From JACDAN01 sp963834825 (GTDB lineage Bacteria > Actinomycetota > Thermoleophilia > Gaiellales > Gaiellaceae), in contig CAWICZ010000015.1 in NCBI GenBank assembly GCA_963834825.1, positions 372,001-436,000 on the forward strand: a stretch of 64,000 bases of DNA. The letters are read 5' to 3'. The notes below the pieces were generated by a model. That model was not told the DNA's origin. It searched no databases and saw only the letters and a program-made list of their open reading frames with translations. Of this stretch, positions 1 to 9,163 are shown piece after piece; positions within the stretch are counted from its first letter, which is position 1; every line of letters begins with the position of its first letter. A program made the position numbers and the translations under genes.

Positions 1-1
1 C

Positions 2-2398
2 TCGACGCGGCTGCTCGATGAGCTCGGCGAGCGCTATGTCGACGTCTTGGCAGAGCACCACCGGCTGCTGCGCGAGGCATTCGACCGCCACGGCGGTGTC
101 GAGGCCAATACGCAGGGCGACGGCTTCTTCGTCGTCTTCTCCAGCGCGACCGACGCCGTCGCCGCCGCCACAGAAGCCCAGCGCTCGCTCTCGGCGGGCC
201 CGGTCCGTGTGCGCATGGGCCTCCACACGGGCGAGCCGGCGCTGACAGATGAGGGGTACGTCGGCTTGGACGTTCACCGCGCCGCCCGGATCGGTGGCGC
301 CGGGCACGGCGGCCAGGTCGTCGTCTCCGAGACGACGCGCGCGCTCCTCGACGGCGAGTTCGACCTCCGCGATCTCGGCGAGCACCGGCTCAAGGATCTC
401 GGCGTCCCAATCAGGCTCTTTCAGCTCGGGCGGGACGAGTTCCCGCCGCTGCGCAGCCTCAGCCAGGCGCGCCTGCCCGTCGAGCCAGTCCCGTTGCTCG
501 GCCGCAAGCGCGAGCTCGGCGACCTGCTGCGCCTGCTCGGCAGCGAGCGGGCAAGGCTCGTCACGCTGACCGGGCCCGGAGGGATCGGCAAGACGAGCTT
601 GGCGATCGCGGCCGCCGGTGAGCTGGTGGAGTCGTTCGAGGGGGGAGCGGCGCTGGTCGAGCTGGCCTCCGTCCGCGAGCCGACTCTCGTCCTCCCGTCG
701 ATCGCCGAACAGCTGGGCGCCGAAGAGGACGCAGCCACGCACATCGGAGACCGTGAGCTCCTGATCGCCCTCGACAACCTCGAGCAGGTCGTCGCGGCCG
801 CGGGCGAGATCGCGCACCTCCTCGGCGCGTGCCCCAACCTGAGCATCCTGGCGACGAGCAGGGAGCCGCTCAGGATCGCCGGCGAGCGCGAGTTCCCGTT
901 GAGGACGCTCGCCGAGGCGCCGGCCGTCGAGCTGTTCCGCCAGCGCGCGGAAGCAGTCTTGCCGGGGTTCACGGCCGACTACCAGCGGCTGGCCGAGATC
1001 TGTCGGCGGCTGGACAGCCTGCCGCTGGCGATCGAGCTCGCGGCTGCGCGGGTGAAGGTCTTGCCTCCGGGCGAGCTGCTCGGGCGACTCGAGCAGCGAT
1101 TGCCGCTCTTGACCTCATCGCGACGTGATCTCCCCGAGCGCCAGCAGACGCTGCGAGCGACGATCGAGTGGAGCTACGACCTTTGCTCGGCCGACGAGCA
1201 ACAGCTCTTCTGCCGCCTCGGTGTCTTCTCGGGCGGGTTCACGCTGGATTCAGCCGAGACCGTGTGCGGGGCCGATCTGGACACCCTCGCCTCGCTTCTC
1301 GACAAGAGCCTCGTTCGCCGCGAAGGCGACCGGTTCTCGATGCTGGGGACAATTCGGGAGTTCGCGGTGGAGCGCCTCGAGGAGTCGGGTGAAGCGGATG
1401 AGCTCCGGCGCCGGCACGCGGAGTACCTCGCCGAGCTGGCGGAGGCGTCCCAGACGGGCTCGTTCGGGAGCGAGCAGAGGCCGGTGCGCGAGCAGTTCCG
1501 GGTCGAGTGGGACAACGTGCGCGCTGCCCTTACGTGGGCCCTCGAGAGCGGCGAGACCGAGCTCGGACTGAGGATTGCCGGCAGCCTGACGATGAGCTGG
1601 CTCGATCGGAACCAGGCGGTCGAGGGTGAGCGCTGGCTGCGAGCGCTCCTCGCGGGCCCCGGCCAGGTCGACGACACCGTCCGGGCGAATGCGCTGATGA
1701 CGGCGTCCAATATTGCCGGCGTTCGAAGCGACTTCGACCAAGCAGCGGCCTGGGGGATGGAAGCGCTCGAGCACTTCCGCGTCGGTGGCTCAGAGCTCGG
1801 GCTCGCCTGGTCGCTGACCACGATGGCGGCCATCCCGATGGAACGCGGCGACCTCGAGGAGGCGGGCCTGATGCTCGAGGAAGCCGAGGCGCTGCATCGG
1901 AAGATCGGCGACCCTGCCGGGATCCGCCGAGTGCTGCATCTACAGGGACAGCAGGCCGCAGCGGTCGGTGACGTCGAGCAGAGCAGACGGTTGCTTCGCG
2001 AGGCCGCCGAGCTCTCGCGGGCGGACGGCGACCTCTTCAGCGCAGCTTCGACGTTTCATTCGCTCGGCAATGTCGAGCTCGAGTCGGGCGAGATCGCGGC
2101 GGCCGAGCGCGCCTACCGCGACGCGCTGCGCTTCGCCTGGGACTGCGAGGCCGATCGGCTCGTCTGCTACTCCCTGGCCGGGCTCGCCGCCGTCGCGGCC
2201 GAGCGCGGCGACACGGAGCGTGCGGCGCTACTTTGGGGCTTCGCCGAGGCCTACGAGAAACGGCTTCGCTTCACGTTGCGGCGACGATCGCTGTACGCAG
2301 AGCGCCTGGATCCAGTCACTGCGGCGCATCCCGGAGCAACGCGACGCCGGACGTCGCCTGGACGTGGACGCGGCAGTAGAAATCGCCCTCGGTTCTGA
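2..2398 (+). CDS. Adenylate/guanylate cyclase-type ATPase with TPR repeats (5' partial, 3' frameshift)
   Basis: The reading frame is open from base 2, so the true start lies to the left of the window. About 140 residues of a class III nucleotide cyclase domain come first (TQGDGFF metal-site motif and a VHRAARI block), then a signal-transduction NTPase with P-loop GPGGIGKTS near residue 191 and a Walker B-like LDNLEQ, then helical TPR-like repeats. It is a close paralogue of the next gene. The frame ends in an arginine-rich tail unlike the paralogue; shifting by +1 near 2300-2335 restores a matching tail (RLDVDAAVEIALGSE) that stops at 2402. Cytoplasmic signalling or regulation is likely. Cyclase activity cannot be judged because the first metal-binding motif is outside the window. 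Confidence 0.85.
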   Translation, partial: STRLLDELGERYVDVLAEHHRLLREAFDRHGGVEANTQGDGFFVVFSSATDAVAAATEAQRSLSAGPVRVRMGLHTGEPALTDEGYVGLDVHRAARIGGAGHGGQVVVSETTRALLDGEFDLRDLGEHRLKDLGVPIRLFQLGRDEFPPLRSLSQARLPVEPVPLLGRKRELGDLLRLLGSERARLVTLTGPGGIGKTSLAIAAAGELVESFEGGAALVELASVREPTLVLPSIAEQLGAEEDAATHIGDRELLIALDNLEQVVAAAGEIAHLLGACPNLSILATSREPLRIAGEREFPLRTLAEAPAVELFRQRAEAVLPGFTADYQRLAEICRRLDSLPLAIELAAARVKVLPPGELLGRLEQRLPLLTSSRRDLPERQQTLRATIEWSYDLCSADEQQLFCRLGVFSGGFTLDSAETVCGADLDTLASLLDKSLVRREGDRFSMLGTIREFAVERLEESGEADELRRRHAEYLAELAEASQTGSFGSEQRPVREQFRVEWDNVRAALTWALESGETELGLRIAGSLTMSWLDRNQAVEGERWLRALLAGPGQVDDTVRANALMTASNIAGVRSDFDQAAAWGMEALEHFRVGGSELGLAWSLTTMAAIPMERGDLEEAGLMLEEAEALHRKIGDPAGIRRVLHLQGQQAAAVGDVEQSRRLLREAAELSRADGDLFSAASTFHSLGNVELESGEIAAAERAYRDALRFAWDCEADRLVCYSLAGLAAVAAERGDTERAALLWGFAEAYEKRLRFTLRRRSLYAERLDPVTAAHPGATRRRTSPGRGRGSRNRPRF

Positions 2399-2412
2399 GT
2401 AATTCTGATGAT

Positions 2413-4867
2413 GTGCGGCAACTCCCGACCGGCACGGTCACCTTCCTGTTCACGGACATCGAAGGCTCGACGAAGCTCCTGCGCGAGCTCGGCGGCGACG
2501 CCTATGCCCAGGCGCTCGCCGAGCACCGCCGCGCCTTGAGGGACGCTGTCGCCCGAAACGGCGGCGTCGAGGTCGACACGCAGGGCGACGCCTTCTTCAT
2601 CGCCTTCGCGCGCGCCTCGGATGCGGTCTCCGCGGCGGGTGCTGCGCAGGACGCCTTCGCCGCCGGCCCGGTCACGGCTCGCATGGGGATCCACACCGGC
2701 GAGCCGGTCGTCACGGAGGAGGGGTACGTGGGCATGGACGTCCACCGCGCTGCCCGCGTCATGGCCGCGGGCCACGGCGGCCAGGTGCTGATCTCGAGCG
2801 CCGCGCGCGACCTCCTCGACGAGCGCTTCACGCTGCGCGACCTCGGCGCGCACCGGCTGAAGGACCTGTCCGCTCCACAGCACCTGTTCCAGCTGGGCTT
2901 CGGGGAGTTCCCGCCCTTGAAGACGCTCCACCAGACGAACCTCCCGGTTCAGCCGACGCCGCTCATCGGCAGGCAGTCCGAGCTCGAGCAGGCGGGGACT
3001 CTCCTGCGCGAGAACCGCCTCGTCACGCTCGTCGGCCCCGGCGGCTCCGGGAAGACGCGCCTCGCGTTGCAGCTCGCCGCTGACGCGGTCGAGGACTTCG
3101 AGGACGGCGTGTTCTGGGTCCCGCTCCAAGCCGTCGGCGATCCAGACCTCGTGGAGGCGACGATAGGCGAGGCGGTCGGAGCGAGCGACGGCGTTGCCGA
3201 GTTCCTCCGCGGGCGCATGACGCTCCTCCTCCTCGACAACCTCGAGCATCTGCTCGACGCCGCGCCCCGGCTCGCCGAGCTGCTCCGCAAGTCGCCCGGA
3301 GTCAAGGTGCTGGCGACGAGCCGCGAGGCGCTCAAGCTCGGCGGTGAGCAGCGCTTCCCAGTCGAGCCGCTGCCGGACGCCGATGCGGTGACGCTCTTCG
3401 TCGAGCGCGCCCAAGCGGTGGATCCCGACTTCGGGCCGAGCCCCGCTGTGCTCGAGATCTGCCACCGGCTCGACGGGCTTCCGCTCGCGCTGGAGCTCGC
3501 GGCGGCGCGAGTCTCCGTTCTCTCGCCCGAAAACCTGCTGTCGCGGCTCGACCGCTCGCTGCCCCTGCTCACCCGCGGAGCCCGCGACGCCCCGGAGCGC
3601 CAGCGGACGCTTCGGGGGACGATCGAGTGGAGCTACGAGCTCTGCTCGGCCGAGGAGCAGCAGCTCTTCGGCCGACTGGCTGTCTTTCCCGGCGCGTTTG
3701 CTCTGGAGGCGGCCGAGTCCGTCTGCGACGCGGCGTTGGACACGCTCCAGTCGTTGATCGACAAGAGCCTCGTTCGGCGATGGGCGAGCGGTCGGCTGGG
3801 AATGCTCGAGACGATCCACGAGTACGCGCGAGAACAGCTCGTCGCCTCCGGTGAGATCGTCGAGCTCGGCAGGCGCCACGCCGAGCACTACCTCGTCGTG
3901 GCCGACTCGGCCAACCTGATGGCCGGGGCCGAAGACCGCGAGAACCCGGAGCTCGCCCGTCTCGAGAAGGCGAACTTCCGCGATGCGCTCGACTGGGCGG
4001 CGACGCACGACCTCGACCTCGGTCTCCGGCTCGCCGTCTCCCTCGAAACGCACTGGGTGTTCGCCGACCCGTTCGAGGGCGCGCGGCGGCTCGAGGCGCT
4101 GCTTGCCGACGCAGACGGGATCGACCCGGAAGCTTCGGGCCGACGCGCGACGGGCGCTCGCCGGCGCCGTTTACATCGTCGGCGAGTTCGACCGCGGCGC
4201 CGAGCTCTATGAAGATTGCTTCGCGGTCTACCGAGAGCTGGGCGACGAGTGGGGCGAGGGGCACATGCTCCATCGTCTCGCGGCAGACGCCCAGCGTCGT
4301 GGAGAGCTCGAACGGGCGATCGCGCTCTCCGAAGAGGGTCTGGAAATCAGTCGCCGGCGGCACGATCGAAAAGACGAGGCGATTGGGCTCGGAAACCTCG
4401 GCAGAGTCGCGTGGATCCAGGGCAACGTCGACCAAGCGATCGAGCTGCTCACGCGGTCAACCGAGCTGGCCGGCGAGGTGGGCTTCCTTTGGTGGCAGGC
4501 CGGGACGCTCCTCGAGCTCGGTGAGCTCACAGTCGAGTCGGGTCGTCTGGAGGAGGCGGAACAGTGGCTGCGTCAGGGGATCGAGCTCTCCCAGCGCCTG
4601 GACGACCGTCTGCATCTCGTCTACGGCCTTGCGCTCCTCGCGCGTCTCGCCGCTGAGCAGGGAAGCCTCGAGCGAGCCGGTCGCTTGTGGGGCGCGATCG
4701 AGGCCGAGGAGAGGCGTGGGGCGATCGGCCAGTGGGAGAACGATCGCGAGGAGTACGAGCGCGCGGTTCTCGCCCACGCAGGCCCCGAGCTCGAGCGCGG
4801 CCGTGAGGCCGGCGGGCGGCTCTCGCTGGACGAAGCCGTCGAGGCGGCCCTCTTCCCAGGCTCGTAG
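2413..4867 (+). CDS. Adenylate/guanylate cyclase-type ATPase with TPR repeats (internal frameshift near 4135)
   Basis: Starts at GTG 2413, eleven bases after the first paralogue. The cyclase domain (residues 1-150) has both metal-site motifs, FTDIEGS at 13-19 and TQGDAFF near 57-63. P-loop GPGGSGKTR lies near residue 208 and LLLLDNLEH near 270; TPR-like repeats fill the C-terminal third. The first frame runs into stop 4212 with an arginine-rich nonsense tail. Shifting by +1 near 4130-4140 restores TPR sequence (LAGAVYIVGEFDRGAELY) to the stop at 4867, about 818 residues in all, the expected size for this family. It may be a sequence error or a real break. The family is common in high-GC actinobacteria, usually with unknown ligands. 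Confidence 0.85.
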
Positions 4868-4893
4868 ACTCCCTTGCGGCAGTTGCCACGTCG

Positions 4894-4923
4894 TTGACAC
4901 TCTCCCTTGGTGCTGGATTGAAT
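4894..4923 (+). promoter_or_regulatory. Candidate promoter of the cytochrome bc operon
   Basis: TTGACA at 4894-4899 is followed after 18 bases by TTGAAT at 4918-4923. It lies in the 84-base gap before the Rieske gene and upstream of AAGGAG (4934-4939), the ribosome binding site of GTG 4952. No hairpin terminator for the preceding gene was seen in this gap. Confidence 0.5.
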
Positions 4924-4951
4924 CCACTGAGAGAAGGAGCCGGGCACTAGC

Positions 4952-5899
4952 GTGGAACCCCGCCACGGGGACATCGAGCCTCACAGCCCTGGGCCGAGCA
5001 TCTGGCCGGTCGGCTTCGCCGTTGGCATCGCCTGCATCCTCGCCGGGCTCGTCGTCAGCAGGTTCGCGGTCATCGCCGGCGCGGTCATCGCCGTCGTCTT
5101 CGGCGCGCTCTGGGCGCGCGACGCGATGCGTGCGGGTCGCGCGGTCGGCGAGGCGCCGCCCGCCGGCGAGGCGCCGGCCGTCGCCGCCGCCACAGCCGCC
5201 GACCTCGACTACGAGGCCGAGACCGACGGTGAGGTCACCAGTTATCCGCGCAACAAGTTCCTCGAGCTGTCGACACTCGCGCTCGGCGGCGTTATCACGG
5301 GAGTCGTCGCGCTACCCATTGTCGGCTTCGCCGTGCTGCCCGCCTTCAGGGATCAGGTGTCCTTCGAGGTGGATCTCGGCCCCACGGACAACTTCCCCGA
5401 GGGCGACTGGATCGAGGTGACGTACGTCCTCGATCCCGCGGAAGGCGACGTCTCTCGGCGGACCGCCTTCGTCCGATACAACGGAACGTTCCAGGAGCTT
5501 CCGAGCTACACGCTGATCTCGAACCGCTGCGTGCACCTGGGCTGTCCCGTGCAGGCGAGCGGGCCGAGGAACGACGACCAGCGCAAGGAAGTCGAGGTCG
5601 ACAACGTCCAGGTGACGCAGACTCCGATCCTGCCGGCGAACTACAGCTGCCCGTGCCACGGCGGCGCCTACGACATCGAGGGGAACCGCACCGCCGGACC
5701 GCCCGTACGCGCGCTCGACCGGTACAAGTTCGACATCGTCGACGGCCATCTCATCCTGGTCGAGCGGTACAGCGTCGCGAAGGTCGAGGGTGAGGGCGCC
5801 AGCGCGAAGATCTACGCCTACGGGGTCCAGGGCCCCGGCGAGCACGTCGACGGTTTCGAGGGGTGGTTCTATCCGATCCAGCCGCAGGACCTGCGCTGA
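4952..5899 (+). CDS. qcrA: Menaquinol-cytochrome c reductase Rieske iron-sulfur subunit
   Basis: 315 residues. GTG start with AAGGAG twelve bases upstream. Two closely spaced N-terminal membrane helices (about residues 15-53) and a third at about 105-127 precede a periplasm-side Rieske domain. The cluster ligands are visible as C193-x-H195 in CVHLGC and C233-x2-H236 in CPCHGG; C198 and C235 would form the usual disulfide. Three membrane helices before the Rieske fold is the actinobacterial QcrA style rather than the single anchor of proteobacteria. Its stop overlaps the start of cytochrome b by one base, so the subunits are translationally coupled. It passes electrons from menaquinol to cytochrome c. 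Confidence 0.95.
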   Translation: MEPRHGDIEPHSPGPSIWPVGFAVGIACILAGLVVSRFAVIAGAVIAVVFGALWARDAMRAGRAVGEAPPAGEAPAVAAATAADLDYEAETDGEVTSYPRNKFLELSTLALGGVITGVVALPIVGFAVLPAFRDQVSFEVDLGPTDNFPEGDWIEVTYVLDPAEGDVSRRTAFVRYNGTFQELPSYTLISNRCVHLGCPVQASGPRNDDQRKEVEVDNVQVTQTPILPANYSCPCHGGAYDIEGNRTAGPPVRALDRYKFDIVDGHLILVERYSVAKVEGEGASAKIYAYGVQGPGEHVDGFEGWFYPIQPQDLR

Positions 5900-6720
5900 T
5901 GGAGCCGAACCACACCTACCCGCCCGTCCCGCCGCCGAGCCGCAAGAAGCGGGGCCTGACCCACAAGCTGATCGCGCTCGTGATGATCCCGCTGGACTGG
6001 CTGGACGAGCGCTCCGCCATCGTTCGCGGCCTCAAGTACTTCCTGTTCCGGAAGGTCCCCTCCGACACCAACTGGTTCCATACGCTGGGCTCGGCGACGC
6101 TGACGGCCTTCCTCGTCCAGGCCGGCACGGGCGTGATCCTCGCGTTCTACTACCGGCCGACCCCGGACGAGGCCTACGACTCGATCCGGTACATCACGCA
6201 CGACGTGACGCTCGGCTGGCTCGTGCGCGGGATGCACAAATGGGGCGCCAGCGTCTTCATCATCCTGCTGTTCCTCCACATGGCCCGCGTCTTCCTGTTC
6301 GGCGCCTACAAGTACCCGCGCGAGCTGAACTGGGTCATCGGTGTCCTCCTGCTCGTCCTCGGCATGCTGGAGGGCTTCGCGGGCTACCTCCTGCCGTGGG
6401 ACCAGACCGCGTACTGGGCGACCGTCGTGGGCATCAACCTGAACGGAACGGGGCCGGTCGCCGGCCCGTTCTTAGCCCAGTTCTTACGCGGTGGTGACGA
6501 GATCGGCCCCAACACGCTGACGATCTTCTACTCCATGCACATGCTGCTTCTCCCCGGGGCGATCGCCGGCCTGATCTTCCTCCATCTCTACCTCGTCGTG
6601 CGCCTCGGCGTCACGTCGCCGCCATGGTCGGACGAGGCCGCCGGCGAGCCTCGCCCTGAAGCGGAGCCGCGGGGGCCTGGGCTCGTCCGGCCCAGAGCCC
6701 GCGGGAGGTTCGCGCGATGA
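5899..6720 (+). CDS. qcrB: Cytochrome b (b6-type N-terminal half) of the bc complex
   Basis: 273 residues, starting at ATG 5899 inside the Rieske stop codon (TGATG). It has four membrane helices of the cytochrome b N-terminal domain. Candidate haem ligands are H113/H127 on helix B and H214/H229 on helix D. The 15-residue spacing of the second pair is the b6 (cytochrome b6f) pattern; mitochondrial-type cytochrome b has 14. The protein ends soon after helix D with a charged tail, and the C-terminal half of cytochrome b is encoded by the next gene, which it overlaps by four bases. It forms the quinol-oxidising membrane core of the complex. Confidence 0.93.
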   Translation: MEPNHTYPPVPPPSRKKRGLTHKLIALVMIPLDWLDERSAIVRGLKYFLFRKVPSDTNWFHTLGSATLTAFLVQAGTGVILAFYYRPTPDEAYDSIRYITHDVTLGWLVRGMHKWGASVFIILLFLHMARVFLFGAYKYPRELNWVIGVLLLVLGMLEGFAGYLLPWDQTAYWATVVGINLNGTGPVAGPFLAQFLRGGDEIGPNTLTIFYSMHMLLLPGAIAGLIFLHLYLVVRLGVTSPPWSDEAAGEPRPEAEPRGPGLVRPRARGRFAR

Positions 6721-7547
6721 GCAGGCTCACGGAAGAGCGGCGGGCGTACCAGGCGCAGTACAAGGAGGACGTCGAGCGGCGCGGGAAGCCTTTCTTCCCG
6801 TACGCGATGTTCCACGACACGGTCATGAGCCTCGTCGTGGTCGTCGTGATTGTCGGGCTCGCGTGCGTCTGGTACTTCACGGCCGAGGAGACGGCCGAGG
6901 GCCCGTCTCATCCGGGCTGGCTCGGCGTGCTCTACGAGGGCGAGGCCGACCCGGGCACGACGAGCTTCACGCCGCGGCCCGACTGGTACTTCTACTTCCT
7001 CTTCTACCTGCTGCGGATCTTCAAGTGGCCCGACACGGTCGTGCTGGGGACCGTCGGCATCCCGACGATCCTCCTGATCCTCGCGCTGCTGCTGCCGTTC
7101 CTCGACCGGCGGCCGGAGCGTCGCCCGCTGCACCGCCCCGTCGCGATGGTCGTGCTGGTCGTGACGGCGATCTCGATGGGCGTCCTCACCTACAAGGGTG
7201 CGACGGCCGAGGAGGCGAGCAGCGCAGGCGTGCGGCAGGTCGATACCTGGATGCAGAAGTTCAACCTCCCGGCGAATGCCCGCGAGGGCGCCGAACTCTT
7301 CGCCGTCTCCGGCTGTCTCAACTGCCATACCTACGACGGGACGGGTGCGTCGCAGCTCGGTGCTCCCGATCTGACCGAGGAAGGGAACCGCAACCGCGGG
7401 ATCCAGTGGCAGATCGATCACCTCGAGAACCCGAGTGCGATCACGCCGGGCTCGCCGATGCCGTCGTTCGCGGGCCTCGGCGAGGAGAACCTCCGCAAGC
7501 TCGCGATCTTCCTCGAAGCTTCCAAGGGCGAGTCGGGCGGCGGCTAA
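6717..7547 (+). CDS. Subunit IV-cytochrome c fusion of the bc complex
   Basis: 276 residues; ATG overlaps the cytochrome b stop by four bases. The N-terminal half is the C-terminal cytochrome b domain (subunit IV) with three membrane helices and a DWYFYFLFYLLR block that corresponds to the PEWY quinol-site region. The C-terminal 90 residues are a cytochrome c domain with haem-binding C200-x2-C203-H204 and a probable axial M248. A subunit IV-cytochrome c fusion is known in the Bacillus bc complex and makes the c1-like subunit part of the membrane core. With the two preceding genes it gives a complete three-gene complex. Confidence 0.93.
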   Translation: MSRLTEERRAYQAQYKEDVERRGKPFFPYAMFHDTVMSLVVVVVIVGLACVWYFTAEETAEGPSHPGWLGVLYEGEADPGTTSFTPRPDWYFYFLFYLLRIFKWPDTVVLGTVGIPTILLILALLLPFLDRRPERRPLHRPVAMVVLVVTAISMGVLTYKGATAEEASSAGVRQVDTWMQKFNLPANAREGAELFAVSGCLNCHTYDGTGASQLGAPDLTEEGNRNRGIQWQIDHLENPSAITPGSPMPSFAGLGEENLRKLAIFLEASKGESGGG

Positions 7548-7551
7548 CCCC

Positions 7552-7749
7552 ATGAGGGTCTCGGTCGAGACGGGGCGGCTGTCGGCGGCAGACGTCCGCT
7601 CGATGTTCGACCGCATCGCGCCGGTCTACGACGTCATGAACCACGCGATGACGCTGGGCGCGCGGGTCGAGGAGGCGGGGTTCGCTTCGGTGGCCCATCG
7701 CCGACTGGGAGGGGGGATCGTGGCGCTGCTGGCCGCGAGGGCAGCGTGA
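7552..7749 (+). pseudogene. menG: Internally deleted demethylmenaquinone methyltransferase (menG/ubiE) remnant
   Basis: 65-codon frame from ATG 7552. Residues 12-35 are the typical N-terminus of the MenG/UbiE family (VRSMFDRIAPVYDVMNHAMTL). Immediately after, from about residue 38, the sequence is the typical family C-terminus (AGF then RRLGGGIVAL). The whole SAM-binding core, about 165 residues in the family, is missing and the two ends join in frame. It cannot be an active methyltransferase. Position supports the identity: it follows the bc operon and its stop overlaps the GTG of the polyprenyl synthase, next to menA. It is either a genuine in-frame deletion or an assembly collapse. Confidence 0.75.
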
Positions 7750-8651
7750 CTGCGCTGGCAGCCGTCGAGGGCGCGCCGGGCCTGGGTCCCTACCTGGCGG
7801 AGCTGGAGAACCGACTCCGCGAGGCCGTCGCCAGTCATCCGGGCACCGTCGCGGAGGCGGGTGCCGACGCGCTCGCGGCGGGCGGGAAGCGCCTGCGTCC
7901 GCTGATCGTCTTCCTCGCGGCCGACGGCGAGCCGACGCTCGAGGCCGGCGTCGCGGTCGAGCTGGTGCACATGGCGAGCCTCGTCCATGACGACCTGATC
8001 GACCGCGCGGCGCTCAGGCGCGGTCAGGCGACAGCCTGGAAGACGCACGGGTCGGTCGGCGCACGGGCGACGGGCGACTACCTCTTCGCGCGCGCGTTCT
8101 CCGAGCTCGCAGCGACCGGCGACACCGAGGGTGTCGGCCTCCTGGCCGGCTCGGCGCTCTCGCTCGTCCGGGGCGAGGCGCTCCAGCACGAGCAGGCGCG
8201 GAAGCCCGAGACGACGGTGGACGGGTACCTCCAGCGCTGCACGCTCAAGACGGCCGAGCTCTTCCGCGCCGCATGCCTGCTCGGGAGCCGTGATCCGGTC
8301 CTCGGCGAGTTCGGGCTCGCGCTCGGCATCGCGTTCCAGATCACCGACGACATCCTCGACTGCACCGGGTCGACGATCGAGACCGGGAAGGTGGCCGGGA
8401 ACGACCTCCGCGAGGGCACGCCGACCCTGCCGCTGCTCCTGGCGGCTCGTGAGGACGAGGTCGTCCGCAAGGCGCTCGCCGGCGGGCCTCTCGACGGTGC
8501 GCTCGTCCGCGTCGCGCAAACGGGGGCGCTGGAGGAGGCGCGCGAAGCTGCGCTCGGCTACGCGGCCGAGGCGCGCTCGCACCTCGAGCGGGGCCGGTAC
8601 CGCCCGGAGCTCGAGGCGCTGACGCACATCGTCGTCGAGCGACGGAACTAG
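7746..8651 (+). CDS. Polyprenyl diphosphate synthase (menaquinone side chain)
   Basis: 301 residues; GTG 7746 overlaps the menG remnant stop (GTGA). Trans-isoprenyl diphosphate synthase signatures are complete: GGKRLRP near residue 57, the first aspartate-rich motif D82-D83-L-I-D86 and the second D201-D202-I-L-D205. These bind the allylic and homoallylic diphosphates through magnesium. A neighbour of menG and menA, it probably makes the long prenyl chain for menaquinone. Product chain length cannot be read with certainty from the sequence. Cytoplasmic enzyme. Confidence 0.92.
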   Translation: MTALAAVEGAPGLGPYLAELENRLREAVASHPGTVAEAGADALAAGGKRLRPLIVFLAADGEPTLEAGVAVELVHMASLVHDDLIDRAALRRGQATAWKTHGSVGARATGDYLFARAFSELAATGDTEGVGLLAGSALSLVRGEALQHEQARKPETTVDGYLQRCTLKTAELFRAACLLGSRDPVLGEFGLALGIAFQITDDILDCTGSTIETGKVAGNDLREGTPTLPLLLAAREDEVVRKALAGGPLDGALVRVAQTGALEEAREAALGYAAEARSHLERGRYRPELEALTHIVVERRN

Positions 8652-8677
8652 ACCGGCCGGGTTATCGTCTCCAGTCG

Positions 8678-9163
8678 ATGGGCGTCCTCCCCCAGCCGGT
8701 CGAAGCGCTCCTCGACACTGCGCTGGTGAGTGAGCTGACCGTGCTCGACGGCTCGGGCCGCCCGGTGACCCACCCCCTGATCCCGCTCTACGACGGCGAG
8801 CTGATCTACCTCACCTCGAGCATCCTCTTCTCGAAGAAGCTCGTGCACATCAAGGCGAACCCGAAGGTGTCTCTCTCGATCAGCGATCCAGTCGCCGTGG
8901 CGACCGACCACTTCGCACGGGCAACGATCCAGGGGGATGCGACGGTCGACGACTCCGACCTGCACGCAGGCTGGGAGCGCGTGTTGCCGATGTGGAGGAA
9001 GAAGGAGCCCGCGATCGACATGTTCCTCGGCAAGCGGGTCGCCTTGCCGCTGTTCTTCGAGCGCGCCGTGATCGAAATCCGGCCGCGGAAGGCGTACCTG
9101 TGGGAGGAAGGCCGGACCGACCGGGCACCGCAGGTCTTCGAGATCGCCGCGGCACTCGCATGA
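8678..9163 (+). CDS. Pyridoxamine 5'-phosphate oxidase-like split-barrel flavin/F420 protein
   Basis: 161 residues from ATG 8678. A TATCGT hexamer lies nine bases upstream and no Shine-Dalgarno sequence is seen, so the gene may be leaderless. The first 110 residues have the split beta-barrel pattern of the PPOX family (short helix, VLDGSGRPVTHPL strand pair, then KKLVHIKANPKVSLSI). The family binds FMN or F420; the exact substrate is not deducible. The stop overlaps the start of the next gene, whose N-terminal domain is of the same fold, so this may be a duplicated domain. A role in quinone metabolism is inferred only from location. Confidence 0.75.
   Translation: MGVLPQPVEALLDTALVSELTVLDGSGRPVTHPLIPLYDGELIYLTSSILFSKKLVHIKANPKVSLSISDPVAVATDHFARATIQGDATVDDSDLHAGWERVLPMWRKKEPAIDMFLGKRVALPLFFERAVIEIRPRKAYLWEEGRTDRAPQVFEIAAALA

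Noticed and set aside
2251..4053. A 600-codon minus-strand frame opposite the second cyclase-ATPase gene
   Set aside because: Composition is that of an antisense shadow in GC-rich DNA (Arg, Glu, Val, Ala rich, no motif); the plus strand has cyclase and P-loop motifs.
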